From assembly GCA_051294375.1 (NCBI GenBank), contig CM119266.1:24878659-24942658 (forward strand): a stretch of DNA of 64,000 bases. Reading direction: 5' to 3'. Positions 48,909-60,569 of this stretch are shown one piece after another. Each line of letters begins with the position of its first letter. Position 1 is the stretch's first letter. Below the pieces are notes generated by a model. That model saw nothing but the letters and a program-made list of their open reading frames with translations, was not told the DNA's origin and did not search any database. The stretch is from Paraspadella gotoi. Lineage: Eukaryota; Chaetognatha. A program made the translations under genes and the position numbers.

Positions 48909-51217
48909 TAATACATTTGAGCAATGTACAACAAACTTAAAAATTATCATTGAGGTGAAAACTAAAATTAAAATTAATTAACAAAATTAAATAAGTCAAA
49001 TAAGTTAAAATTTGAAAGTGTGAAATTGAAATTGAAAGGAATGAAAGAAGAAGGAGAGGTAAAAGTAAAAAAAATAGTAAAATAAGAATAAAGAAAAAGC
49101 TCAAAATGAGCTGCCCCCCCGTCGGCCTAGGAGGGATGTGACCAATGCTGTCGGGTCAAGGGCGCGTCACGGCCTAAGAGGACAATGCGGTCGAGTGTCA
49201 ATGAGCTGCGTTAAGCAGTGAGCAGTGGAAATAAGCCCAATGCTACTATAATAAGGAGTGTGCCCTAGTAGTTCTCTTAAGTGATAATTTAATATTGTTG
49301 GGGAAAAAAATCTTATTTGAATAAAAATTTTTTTACAAATTTATATTTCTTATTTTATCATAAATTGTACATTAAGTAAAAAATATATTAATAATAATTT
49401 GTGTTAAAATAAAAAAAAAATAAATTTTGACTTTCAATTCAAAAAATGGTTTATTTTAAAAATATTTAATAAATAATATTAGTGATGAGCGGGGTTTACT
49501 AGAGTTTATGTCCTACATTAGTATAATGTAAATTTTCCTGTATGGTTAATATAATTTTTAAAAATAAAATAAAAAGTTATTATTATATTGATAAAAACCT
49601 ACAATTATCTTCTAAAGATTCAGAAAAAAACTATTTGTTGGACAAACTCATTTCTTAAATTTTTAAATTTTTTACCTCATTTTAACTACTGTTCGGTTTG
49701 GGCCTGGCGAATGCAAATCTATTATCCGGTTGGTCAAAAATGAATAATTTCCGCATCTAAACTGAGTCATTAGTGCTTTCTTCAAATTTTGAAAACGTTT
49801 GCAAAAATTGGGCTTTAAAATATCCCCTATTTTAGCAACTGGTGCGCTTACCTTTCAGCAGCTTTTTTTGCAACTTTTTCCCTCTTATTTGTTAATTCAA
49901 TTTTCAACTCATTGGGAAAAAAATTGAGACAAATATTTTCATTTCTTTTACATTCATTAGTTAGTATAATGCAAAGAAATTCTCATTGATATATTATAAG
50001 GTTTATTTAGGTAATAGGCTCTTGCCAGATCATTGTTCTTTTGCAATATTTTTTCAAAGCTGAAGTTTTTATTTTCTATAAGTTTTAACTAGAACAAGTT
50101 TGAACAAACAATGTCGGACCTTCCTACGATAATTAATTAATTAATTAAGCGGTAATCAGCTAATCAGATGATAAATGATGATAATTCTCTCAATTTATGA
50201 TCATAACAGATCGTATCATCCCAAATCAATGACTGCGCATATACATGTAAATCGCTGGCCAAGGATTAAACTGAACTGTTACTATGGTACAAACAAATAA
50301 TTTTTTTGAACTATTATTATTTTTTTTAACTTTTTTTTTCAACTGGCAAAATTTTTTCAACAGGCATCATTTTTTCTATTTAATTAATTAATTAATCAAT
50401 TAATTAACTAATTAAAACATTTATGAGTATTTAAAATTTCAAGTCAACTTGACTTTGGTTTTTTCATGCAAACTCATTTCCACTCCTCGATTCCATCAAA
50501 ACTTTATATCCTGCTCAATCACACACTTTCCTACCCACACAAAATTTTATCTCATTCTATCCATCCAATTATGAATAATTTGAGTAATTATGGGTTAAAA
50601 TTAGTAAAAACATTCAAGGAAATGTGACTTATATTTCCTTATATATATTCAGCTCAATCACAAACTTTCCTACCCATATACAAAATTTCATGCTAATCCA
50701 CCTATTCAATCACGAGTTATTGGAGTTTTTTGTTAAGGGGAACGGATGGACGGACGGACGGACATCATTTTTTTAAAATAATTTATCATAATTTGATGTT
50801 CTGACATTATTTAAGTGATTGCCCGACAAGATTGAGGGGGGGACCGACGGACGGACAAAGTGGATTATAGAGTCGGCATCTGCTTTTAAGCAGATCCGAC
50901 TAAAAACGTCATCGATTTTTTTACTAGGGTGCAAAATCTGAAGTTGCTATAACAAATAATTTAGCCACAGTATTTGATTTTTTCATTTCACTCTCATTTG
51001 AAATCCATGTAGGTATATAGGAAAAACATGAGAGTGAGGCGACTTACGATCGGTCTCTGTCTATAAACCTTCCTCTCTCCTGATTGAAAGAGAGGTAATA
51101 ACAGGACTCTGAGAGTATAAGAAAAAAGTTTATTATAAAACGTCTAAACTTACATTCCATCAATTATTTCATGTAGAGAATACAAAACATTTTGAAAGCT
51201 AGTATTTTCTCCTACAG
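48446..51217. other. Rest of intron 2: AT-rich with repeat fragments
   Basis: A (GA)n tract lies at 48,869-48,905. A GC-richer patch of unknown nature lies at 49,110-49,250. The inverted GCAGATCC-family repeat lies at 50,090-50,175, and inverted copies of the 6.3-7.9 kb dispersed repeat lie at 50,450-50,720 ending in GGACGGACGGAC runs, with another GGAC patch at 50,840. No exon of the array type found. Confidence 0.55.
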
Positions 51218-51283
51218 GAATAACGGCCACTGCTTCCCTATTGGATAATTCTATTTCTCAACTATCATCGGCTGCTTTTTCAA
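51218..51283 (+). CDS. Coiled-coil gene, short array exon (22 codons)
   Basis: Acceptor TCCTACAG, donor CAA|GTAAGT, 66 bp, phase 1 at both ends like all later exons. Codes I-T-A-T-A-S-L-L-D-N-S-I-S-Q-L-S-S-A-A-F-S, which aligns with the second half of the 46-residue unit (..L-D-A-S-L.. to ..S-S-T-A-F-S). It looks like a half-unit exon linking the 54-residue region to the array. Confidence 0.72.
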
Positions 51284-52492
51284 GTAAGTCAGTTATAGTA
51301 TGTCACAGAAGTATACAAATTTGAAATATGAAATAGTAAAGATTATCTCCTCTACAGAGTGTCTCAAGGGTACTGTCACTTTACAAATGATTACAGTGAA
51401 TCAGTACAGTTATAAAAATGCATTTACTGTACTTGTTGGATCAAGAAGTTCTTGCAGTTTTAAATGATGTCTTTATTTTTAAAATTAAACGATTATATCA
51501 CATGTTATCAGCACTCAAAGTGAATGTCGAAAATAACTTTTTATCAATTTTGAAAAATTAAAATCTTTCCAACTACCCAACTGGTTTGACTAAGCCAATA
51601 ACATTGGCAATGTTTTTTAGCTGCAGTCTGCTGGAAAATAGTTTTAGTAGTAAAATGTACTATATGTATCTAACATTATATGCGGAATCATAGCATACTA
51701 AATTTGTAGCATTTCACAGTTTTCTTAAGATAAACTTAATGAGCGTCCTTAAAAGCAAATTTTCTTCACAATCATTCTTTGCATCTTCTCTTCTGAAATA
51801 ATTATAATCATCAGCAATAATTCCTAATCAACAAAAATCTTAGGCAAGGGCTCAATAAACATGAACAATTTTTTTTCACAAAAAGCAGGACAACTTTAAA
51901 AATATAACATCACGTAAATATTTTGATCAATTGTCAAACCAAAAATCCTCCCTCATTTGAACTTCGTATTGTGTCAATAAAAAACAAACATGATAATGGA
52001 AATACAAAAAAAAAACTGCATGAAATCATCTTTCCGGTAGTTATTTCAAATTATTCATTCACCTAACCAATTTGACACATTATTGTGTATCCATATATCC
52101 ATTATTTGGAAAATAATAAAAAAAATTATTTGATGGGTAAATATTAACGTAATTGAATAATAATTTGTGCAAGTGAGAAAAAAACTACTCAGGAGCACAG
52201 ACTTAATTTTGAACATAATAAAAAAATTTACACTGTTTTAACAATAATTTTTAGTTACTTAGCAAGTACTTGCAGAGCAACTATTCAAATCAATTTTTGA
52301 TTTGTCCATCTCTCTACCACACTTACATTTTCAATATCCATAACTTTTATATATATATTATAATGTTAAAGGCAAGACTGAATAGTTGAATATTCTCTTC
52401 TAAAAGTAATAAAACAAAATCATCTTTACAATTCATCAAAAGAAAAACTTAATATTAGTGATATATATTAATATTGAACATTTTATTCATAG

Positions 52493-52630
52493 GTTTGAAT
52501 ACTCTCTCCAAGTCCGCTTCTATAAATAGTCAAAAGTTGGTTGAAGTCAATAATTCTGCTTCTCAGTTACAAACTTCTATAAGAGATATTTCAAGCAATA
52601 TATCTCAAATATCATCTACAGCATTTTCAA
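52493..52630 (+). CDS. Coiled-coil gene, array exon 1 (46 codons)
   Basis: 138 bp, acceptor TTCATAG, donor CAA|GTAAGT, phase 1-1. The most diverged full unit: L-N-T-L-S-K-S-A-S-I-N-S-Q-K-L-V-E-V-N-N and then S-A-S-Q-L-Q-T-S-I-R-D-I-S-S-N-I-S. Position in the array and divergence suggest an ancestral-type copy. Confidence 0.82.
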
Positions 52631-53084
52631 GTAAGTATTACAATGTTAAAAATTATAAAACTTTATGTTCATATAATAGCACTTGAGTGATGGTTCATTT
52701 ATATGCTTCTATCGTTTTTATTGCAAATTTATAAAATTATGACAGTTTTCAATTTAAAGCTTTATGTAGACAAAACATTTCAAAGTTAGATCTTATATTC
52801 AAAAAGTACTATTATCAAAAAAAGATAATAACACATTATCAACAAAATCATTAATATACATATTCATATCAGCTACAGTACATAACCAAGTATTGATGAA
52901 TGCAAATCAGCAATAACTTTTCCCAGATGGCTTCACAAATCATAAAGTCTTTAAAAACCTCTGTCAGCTCACTTTCAAGTATTATTTCTGTTTTATCTTC
53001 AACTGCTCTCACAAGAGTATTAGAAATGTACTGAAGAGACAGTAATTATTGATATGTTTTAATGACAGAACCGTTCAATATAAG

Positions 53085-53245
53085 CAGTCCCTGAGCTTCG
53101 GATCAGGCTGTAACACCATGATACAGGCGGGTTAAGCGCCCCGTCCCTCTTAACTGCTAGGCGACCACCGAGCTAGAACCCCGGACCTTTGGGTTGGGAG
53201 GCGAATGACTTGCCTCCGGCACCAATGGCCGCTGATGAACGGTTG
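53085..53245 (-). mobile_element. tRNA-derived SINE-like element in an intron
   Basis: On the minus strand an A-box-like TGGTGCCGGAGGCAAG is followed ~30 nt later by a B-box-like GGTTCTAGCTC, then GGTGGTCGCCTAGCAGTTAA. This spacing fits an internal RNA polymerase III promoter. Different family from the copies at 9.5 and 14.4 kb. Not a tRNA gene: it cannot fold as one with a recognisable anticodon arm. Confidence 0.5.
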
Positions 53246-53647
53246 GTGGATTTTAGTCCACAATAGTACTGTGGATAATAAAAGATATCCCGCTTTTAAC
53301 TTCAAAAACACAGTAAATTAATTTTAAGGAGCTATAAACTTAAGAACTTGATTAGTGAAAGTTATTTCTCTAGCAGAACGATTGGGGTTGATCATATGAT
53401 AAGAGCTCTCGGGAATAAAAATTGTATTTGGGACAGGGCAGGCGAGAGAAATGGCGGCCCCCCCCACTGGCCCCCTGACCAGTCCCCCCGCTCTCCATAA
53501 TTTTAGTTTTAATTTTATATGCGAAATGCGATATGCAGATCCGACTAAAAATCTTCATAGGTTTGCAAGCGGCGGTTTGAGAATTTTCACCATGCTAAAA
53601 TGCAATATAATGATACAACAAAAATACACTTCAATTGTTCATTACAG

Positions 53648-53785
53648 GTCTAAATAATATCTCAACATCTGCATATTCAAACAGTCAAAAATTAGTCAAT
53701 GTCAGTAATTCAGCATTGGTATTAGACGCTTCTTTGTTTGATATTTCAAGCAATTTATCAGGAATCTCCTCAACAGCTTTTTCAA
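53648..53785 (+). CDS. Coiled-coil gene, array exon 2 (type A)
   Basis: 138 bp, acceptor ATTACAG, donor CAA|GTGAGG, phase 1-1, open. Reads L-N-N-I-S-T-S-A-Y-S-N-S-Q-K-L-V-N-V-S-N at its start. First exon of the 1.21 kb tandem block. Confidence 0.88.
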
Positions 53786-53973
53786 GTGAGGATAAGATAA
53801 AAATAAAAATTATTACATAGTGTGTTTTCTAGATTACCCGAACAAATTGTGATTGTTCTTTTTTTTATATACATATGTACTTTAAAAATTATTTTTAAAT
53901 TAAGCCCTTCACTTTTATTGCTTAAAGTTAATAGGTATCCAATGATATAACAAAATACCATGTAATTGTACAG

Positions 53974-54111
53974 GTCTAAATAATATAGCAGCATCTGCAT
54001 ATTCAAACAGTCAAACATTATCAGATGTCAGTAATTCAGTGTTGGTGTTAGACGCTTCTTTGATTGATATTTCAAGCAATGTATCACAAATCTCCTCCAC
54101 AGCTTTTGCAA
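53974..54111 (+). CDS. Coiled-coil gene, array exon 3 (type B)
   Basis: 138 bp, acceptor TGTACAG, donor CAA|GTGAGT, phase 1-1, open. Type B units have I-A-A-S-A-Y near the start and N-V-S-Q-I-S-S-T-A-F-A at the end. Separated from the type A exon by a 188-bp intron. Confidence 0.88.
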
Positions 54112-54864
54112 GTGAGTATAAAATAAAAATTACTAGTACATATATATTGGATAGTAAAGCAATGAGTAATTAATATAAATTATTTCTTTAAAATTGATAA
54201 TATTTACCAATGTTTTTATATGATATTAAGTTTTTAAATAATAATATTACTTCAAAATGAATAACTAAACTAAGTGATGTCATTTGTATAGTAGTAAAAA
54301 TACCTGGAAAAATTGCTGTTTATCTACATTGATAGTTGAAATTAAATATATTATTATGGCGTCAAAGGTATCGCCATCACGTGATTTGCCCAAGTTGGTC
54401 ACTATGTTGTATGGTCTCGAGGGAAACCAGTCTCACTTTCTTGCTTTTTCTCTCTCTCTCTTTATTTGGTCATTGTCTTGCTCTCTTACGTCAGTCTCTT
54501 CTCACAACCTTTACCATTAACATCTCTCCCTATTTTGCATTATATTTGTTAATACATGTTATTATTTGCCACTACATAACTGGTAAGGCTGATGAGAATA
54601 CGCAAAGTTTCTTCTGATACAAAATTAAGAAAAATGGAAAACACGACAGAACTTTTCTAAAATGTTTGTATCCTTAAAATAAAAATGAAAAATTTGTAAT
54701 ATTATATAAATTAAATTTAAAATATTAGTTTTGTGAAAAAAATATTACTCTACTGTTTTATAATTTAAATATTTAAAATAAAATGTATAATGAAAATAAC
54801 TTACTTTTGTTGCTAAAAAGTTATTAATGATACAACAAAAATACTCTGCAAATGTTCATTACAG

Positions 54865-54996
54865 GTCTAAATAATATCTCAGCTTCTGCATATTCAAACA
54901 GTCAAACATTATCAACGGTCAGTAATTCAGTGTTGGTGTTAGATCTCTTAATATATTCAAGCAATGTATCAGGAATCTCCTCAACAGCTTTTTCAA
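54865..54996 (+). CDS. Coiled-coil gene, array exon 4 (type A, 132 bp)
   Basis: Same acceptor and donor as other A exons, phase 1-1, but 6 bp shorter owing to changes near TTAGATCTCTTAATATATTC. The frame stays open with two residues missing from the coiled coil. May be a sequence error or a true variant. Confidence 0.75.
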
Positions 54997-55193
54997 GTGA
55001 GGATAAAATAAAAATTATTACATAGTGTGTTTCTAGATCACCCGAACAATTGTGATTGTTTTTTTTCATATACATTATACTAGTATTCAAAATGTACTTT
55101 GAAAATTATTTTTAAATTAAGCCCTTCATTTTATTGCTTAAAGTTAATAGGTATCCAATGATATAACAAAATACCATGTATTGTAATGTACAG

Positions 55194-55325
55194 GTCTATA
55201 ATATAGCAGCATCTGCATATTCAAACAGTCAAACATTATCAGATGTCAGTAATTCAGTGTTGGTGTTAGAGCTTCTTTGATTGATTTTCAAGCAATGTAA
55301 CAAATCTCCTCCACAGCTTTTGCAA
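55194..55325 (+). CDS. Coiled-coil gene, array exon 5 (type B, damaged, 132 bp)
   Basis: Four small deletions (2, 1, 1 and 2 bp) against intact B exons shift the frame locally; the total is a multiple of three. Splice sites are intact. The pattern of scattered 1-2 bp losses looks like uncorrected read error. Confidence 0.65.
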
Positions 55326-56071
55326 GTGAGTATAAAATAAAAATTACTAGTACATATAAATTGGATAGTAAAGCAATGAGTAATTAATATCAATTATTTC
55401 TTTAAAATTGATAATATTTACCAATGTTTTTCATGATGTTAAGTTTTTAAATAATAATATTATCTCAAAATGAATAACTTACTAAGTGATGTCATTTGTA
55501 TAGTGTAAAAATACCTGGAAAAATTGCTGTTTTTCTACATTGATATTGAAATTAAATATATTATTATGGTCAAAGGTATCGCCATCACGTGATTTGCCCA
55601 AGTTGGTCACTATGTTGTATGGTCCGAGGGAAACACTCTCTCACTTTCTCGCTTTTTCTCTCTCTCTCTTTACTTGGTCATTTTCTTGCTCTCTTACGTC
55701 AGTCTCTTCTCACAACCTTTACCATTAACATCTCTCCCTGTTTTGCATTATATTTGTTAATACATGTTATTATTTGCCACTACATAACTGGTAAGGCTGA
55801 TGAGAATACATAAAATTTCTTCTGATACAAAATTAAGAAAAATGGAAAACACGACAGAACTTTTCTAAAATGTTTGTATCTTAAATAAAAAATAAAAAAT
55901 TGTAATATTTATAAATTTAAATTTTAAAATATTAGTTGTGAAAAAAAATTATACTTACTGTTTTTATATATTAATATTTAAAATAAAATGTATAATGAAA
56001 ATGAACTTTACTTTTGTTGCTAAAAAGTTATTTAATGATACAACAAAATACTCTGCAAATGTTCATTACAG

Positions 56072-56206
56072 GTCTAAATAATATCTCAGCTTCTGCATAT
56101 TCAAACAGTCAAACATTATCAGACGTCAGTAATTAGTATTGTGTTAGATGCTTCTTTAAATGATTTTCAAGCAATGTATCAGGAATCTCCTCAACAGCTT
56201 TTTCAA
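56072..56206 (+). CDS. Coiled-coil gene, array exon 6 (type A, damaged, 135 bp)
   Basis: Three 1-bp deletions relative to the 58,503 copy. Splice sites intact, frame locally disturbed. Confidence 0.65.
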
Positions 56207-56413
56207 GTGAGGATAAAAATAAAAATAATTACATAGTGTGTTTTCTAGATCACCCGAACAAATTGTGATTGTTATTTTTTTCATATACATTATACATATA
56301 GTATTTAAAAAGAAATGTACTTTGAAAATTATTTTTAATTTAAGCCCCTTCACTTTTATTGCTTAAAGTTAATAAGTATCCAATGATATAACAAAATACC
56401 ATGTAATTTACAG

Positions 56414-56548
56414 GTCTAAATATATAGCAGCATCTGCATATTCAAACAGTCAACATTATCAGTTGTCAGTAATTCAGTGTTGGTGTTAGACGCTTCTTGA
56501 TTGATATTTCAAGCAATGTATCACAAATCTCCTCCACAGCTTTTGCAA
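56414..56548 (+). CDS. Coiled-coil gene, array exon 7 (type B, damaged, 135 bp)
   Basis: Three 1-bp deletions, each in a short homopolymer or AT run. Splice sites intact. Confidence 0.65.
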
Positions 56549-57284
56549 GTGAGTATAAATAAAAATTACTAGTACATATATATTGGATAGTAAAGCAATG
56601 AGTATTAATATAATATTTCTTTAAAATTGATAATATTTACCAATGTTTTTTGCATGATGTTAAGTTTTTAAATAATAATATTACTTCAAAAAGAATAACT
56701 ATACTAAGTGATGTCATTTGTATAGTTGTAAAAAACCTGGAAAAATTGCTGTTTTTCTACATTGATACTTGAAATTAATATATTATTATGGCGTCAAAGG
56801 TATCGCCACCACGTGATTTGCCCAAGTTGGTCACTATGTTGTATGGTCGCGAGGAAACCACTCTCTACTTTCTCGCTTTCTCTCTCTCTCTTACTTGGTC
56901 ATTTTCTTGCTCTCTTACGTCAGTCTCTCTCACAACTTTACCATTAACATCTCTCCCTGTTTTGCATTATATTTGTTAATACATGTTATTATTTGCCACT
57001 ACTAACTGGTAAGCCTGATGAGAATACATAAAATTCTTCTGATACAAAATTAAGAAAAATGGAAAACACGACATAACTTTTCTAAAATGTTTGTACTTAA
57101 TAAAAAAATAAAAAATTTGTAATATTTATAAATTTAAATTTTAAAATATTGTTGTGAAAAAAAATTATACTTACTGTTTTTATATTAATATTTAAAATAA
57201 AATGTATATGAAAATAACTTTACTTTTGTTGCTAAAAAGTTATTTAATGATACAACAAAAATACTCTGCAAATGTTCATTACAG

Positions 57285-57420
57285 GTCTAATAATATCTCA
57301 GCTTCTGCATATTCAAACAGTCAAACATTATCAGACGTCAGTAATTCAGTATTGGTGTTAGATGCTTCTTTAAATGATATTTCAAGCAATGTATCAGGAA
57401 TCTCCTCAACAGCTTTTTCA
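57285..57420 (+). CDS. Coiled-coil gene, array exon 8 (type A, damaged, 136 bp)
   Basis: Missing one A in the first AAAT and one A at the last codon before the donor (TTTTCA|GTGAGG). As written it would break the phase-1 chain. Confidence 0.65.
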
Positions 57421-57620
57421 GTGAGGATAAATAAAAATATTACATAGTGTGTTTTTCTAGATCACCGAAAAATTGTGTGTTATTTTTTTCATATACATTA
57501 TACATATAGTATTTTAAAAGAAATGTACTTGAAAATTATTTTTAATTTAAGCCCCTTCACTTTTATTGCTTAAAGTTATAAGTATCCAATGATATAACAA
57601 AATACCATGTAATTTTACAG

Positions 57621-57756
57621 GTCTAAATAATATAGCAGCATCTGCATATTCAAACAGTCAAACATATCAGTTGTCAGTAATTCAGTGTTGGTGTTAGACG
57701 CTTCTTTGATTGATATTTCAAGCAATGTATCACAAATCTCCTCCACAGCTTTGCAA
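57621..57756 (+). CDS. Coiled-coil gene, array exon 9 (type B, damaged, 136 bp)
   Basis: Two 1-bp deletions in T runs. Acceptor TTTACAG, donor CAA|GTAAGT. Confidence 0.65.
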
Positions 57757-58502
57757 GTAAGTATAAAATAAAAATTACTAGTACATATATATTGGATAGT
57801 AAAGCAATGAGTAATTAATATCAATTATTTTTTAAAATTGATAATATTTACCAATGTTTTTGCATGATATTAAGTTTTAAATAATAATATTACTTCAAAA
57901 AGAATAACTATACTAAGTGATGTCATTTGTATAGTTGTAAAAATACCTGGAAAATTGCTGTTTTTCTACATTGATACTTGAAATTAATATATTTATTATG
58001 GCGTCAAAGGTATCGCCACCACGTGATTTGCCCAAGTTGGTCACTATGTTGTATGGTCGCGAGGGAAACCACTCTCTCACTTTCTCGCTTTCTCTCTCTC
58101 TCTTTCTTGGTCATTTTCTTGCTTCTCTTATGTCAGTCTCTTCTCACAACCTTTACCATTAACATCTCTCCCTGTTTTGCATTATATTTGTTAATACATT
58201 TATTATTTGCCACTACATAACTGGTAAGGCTGATGAGAATACATAAAATTTCTTCTGATACAAAATTAAGAAAAATGGAAACACGACATAACTTTTCTAA
58301 AATGTTTGTATCTTAAATAAAAAATAAAAAATTTGTAATATTTATAAATTTAAATTTTAAAATATTAGTTGTGAAAAAAATTATACTTACTGTTTTTATA
58401 TATTAATATTTAAAATAAAATGTATAATGAAAATGAACTTTACTTTGTTGCTAAAAAGTTATTTAATGATACAACAAAATACTCTGCAAATGTTCATTAC
58501 AG

Positions 58503-58640
58503 GTCTAAATAATATCTCAGCTTCTGCATATTCAAACAGTCAAACATTATCAGATGTCAGTAATTCAGTATTGGTGTTAGATGCTTCTTTAAATGATATT
58601 TCAAGCAATGTATCAGGAATCTCCTCAACAGCTTTTTCAA
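58503..58640 (+). CDS. Coiled-coil gene, array exon 10 (type A)
   Basis: 138 bp, intact, phase 1-1. Contains S-L-N-D-I-S-S-N-V-S-G-I-S-S. Serves as the clean reference for damaged A copies. Confidence 0.88.
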
Positions 58641-58976
58641 GTGAGGATAAAATAAAATTATAGAATTATTACATATTGTGTTTTCTAGAGTAAAGCAATA
58701 AAAAATTAATATAAATTATTATCTTTAAAAAAAAGTTGTGTAATATTAAGTTTTTGGAATAATAATGTTATTTGGAACTGAATAACTTTACTATTAAATG
58801 CTCTTATCCCTAAATTTGTGTAATCAACCAAAATAATTGTGACGTTTTTTTTTATTTAAATATATTTGAAAAGAAATGTATTTTGAAAATTATTTTTAAA
58901 TTAACCCCCTTTACTTTTATTGCTTAAAAGTTAAAAGGTATCCAATGATATAACAAAATACCATGCAATTGTGCAG

Positions 58977-59114
58977 GTCTAAATCATATAGCAGCATCTG
59001 CATATTCAAACAGTCAAACATTATCAGATGTCAGTAATTCAGTGTTGGTGTTAGACGCTTCTTTGATTGATATTTCAAGCAATGTATCACGAATCTCCTC
59101 CACAGCTTTTGCAA
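58977..59114 (+). CDS. Coiled-coil gene, array exon 11 (type B-like)
   Basis: 138 bp, acceptor TGTGCAG, donor CAA|GTGAGT, intact. L-N-H-I-A-A-S-A-Y at the start and N-V-S-R-I-S near the end. The intron before it is longer (336 bp) than in the tandem block. Confidence 0.86.
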
Positions 59115-59426
59115 GTGAGTATAAAATATAAAATAAAAATTACTACATTTATATAATTTATATGTAATTGATAAATCATTTCTTTAAAATTGATAATATC
59201 TCTCACGTCAGTCTCTTCTCACAACCTTTACCATTAACATCTTTCTCTGTTCTGAATTATATTTGTTAATACATGTTATCAGTATGTGCCACTACATAAC
59301 TGGTCAGCCCAACGAGGATACGCACAATTTTTTTGGATACAAAATTTTTAAAAATAAAAAACATGACGGAACTTTTCGTGACATATGTCAACCTTGTCGA
59401 CGGTATTCTAATGACCAAAGTAGGGA

Positions 59427-59816
59427 ATGACAAAGCTGGTACTCTCAGATGGTACTCTCAGAATTGTTAGGGACGTTACAAGCAAAAAATACATTCATTT
59501 CATCAGCAACGGGCTATACAATGAAAATTTTGAATTTAATGTCAAAATTTCAAAAAGGTTGAGATTCATTTCCCAAATGATGGATCTTGAAATAATTGAC
59601 AATGAAAGGACAATCAATTATATTTTTACATTTAATTCTGAAGAAATTAAGAAAAACTTTTGTGACGTCATTTTCTCGCAAAAACCAATGACAACAAAAG
59701 CGGAGAAATCAACAACAGCTACGCCTCACTTAGGAGCCGCACCCGCCCCAGAGGCACAAGCATCACTAGTAAAGAAGCTGCCTCTAGGTTGGGGTTCAAC
59801 CAAAACAAGAGAATGA
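59427..59816 (+). CDS. Hypothetical intron-nested ORF, 129 aa
   Basis: ATG-started, uninterrupted, with non-repetitive amino-acid composition, unlike the simple-repeat ORFs around it. Residues 1-85 alternate predicted strands (G-T-L-R-I-V-R-D, Y-I-H-F-I-S-N, I-N-Y-I-F-T-F-N) and end in a helix (S-E-E-I-K-K-N-F-C-D-V-I). This order recalls PH-fold domains such as the Ran-binding domain, but the match is by eye only. Residues 90-129 are low-complexity (Ala/Pro/Thr). A TAG precedes the start by 3 bp and could act as an acceptor. It might be a nested gene, a retrocopy without introns or an internal exon. It lies inside an intron of the coiled-coil gene on the same strand. Confidence 0.4.
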   Translation: MTKLVLSDGTLRIVRDVTSKKYIHFISNGLYNENFEFNVKISKRLRFISQMMDLEIIDNERTINYIFTFNSEEIKKNFCDVIFSQKPMTTKAEKSTTATPHLGAAPAPEAQASLVKKLPLGWGSTKTRE

Positions 59817-60569
59817 ACTCATTCAAAACTCTTGACGCCTCTACCAAAACTCTAAGAGAAAAAAGTCAACGTTTCCACCTCTTAGACATTTTTCTCTTCA
59901 GAAGCCTCGAATGTAACCAACACCAGGGATGGTTCTTCTGTGATGAACAGTCAACGGTGAAGTGAAAGTTTGGAATCAAAATTTAGCAGTTATATCTTGA
60001 AAACTATCATATTAGTGAATACTAATCTGTAGTTGTTTTTTTTATAAATATAGTAGCCCAGTCAGCTTATTTTGTATACAATACAACCCTTAAATAATGA
60101 CAAAGTTTCAAAATGTTTTTTTTTTTAAATTCTTAGAACAGATTCAGATTCCTTGTAAAAGTTGATAAAAGAAAATAAAAACCTTTTTAAAAAATGATAT
60201 CATAAAGTAAGTTAAAATTACAAAAAAATATATTTTTAAGCTGGAAATCGAAAATCAGCGTTTTAGATATAGTTTTTACATTTTTGACCAACTTAATAAA
60301 ATAATTTTTAAAATGAATTATACTTTCTTACATCAAATTTTTGCAAGGAATCCAAATCCGATCTTAAATTTCAAAAATTTGTATTTTAAAATTTTAGCCT
60401 ATTATATACCTATATATATATATATATAAATAAATATAGCTCACTGGTGCCCACTAATGTATAAAATTAAAAAGTAAATTTACCAAAGTATTTTTATTAC
60501 TTTTTATTTTTATGTTTTATATGCTAAATTTTAATTTCCTAAAATTTTATCATTTTCACATCACTCTAG
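59817..60569. other. Intronic AT-rich DNA, nothing recognised
   Basis: No array-type exon, no ORF of note. A short TA repeat lies at 60,412-60,428. Confidence 0.6.

Larger units (their letters stand above)
53648..58680 (+). repeat. Tandem segmental duplication, ~1.21 kb unit, 4 full copies plus a partial
   Basis: Type A exons start at 53,648, 54,865, 56,072, 57,285 and 58,503, spaced 1,217, 1,207, 1,213 and 1,218 bp. Each unit holds exon A, a short intron, exon B, and a long intron that carries a conserved block starting ATGGCGTCAAAGGTATCGCC (about 54,356, 55,566, 56,787 and 57,998). The fifth unit diverges after about 58,680. Confidence 0.93.

Noticed and set aside
54284-58220. Short ORFs starting M-A-S-K-V-S-P in the array introns as small proteins
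   Set aside because: They run into CT-repeat sequence and their C-terminal parts change frame between units; better explained as a duplicated intronic block.
53648-58640. CRISPR array (regular repeats and spacers)
   Set aside because: The repeats are 138-bp coding exons with splice sites and the spacers are similar introns; the genome is eukaryotic.
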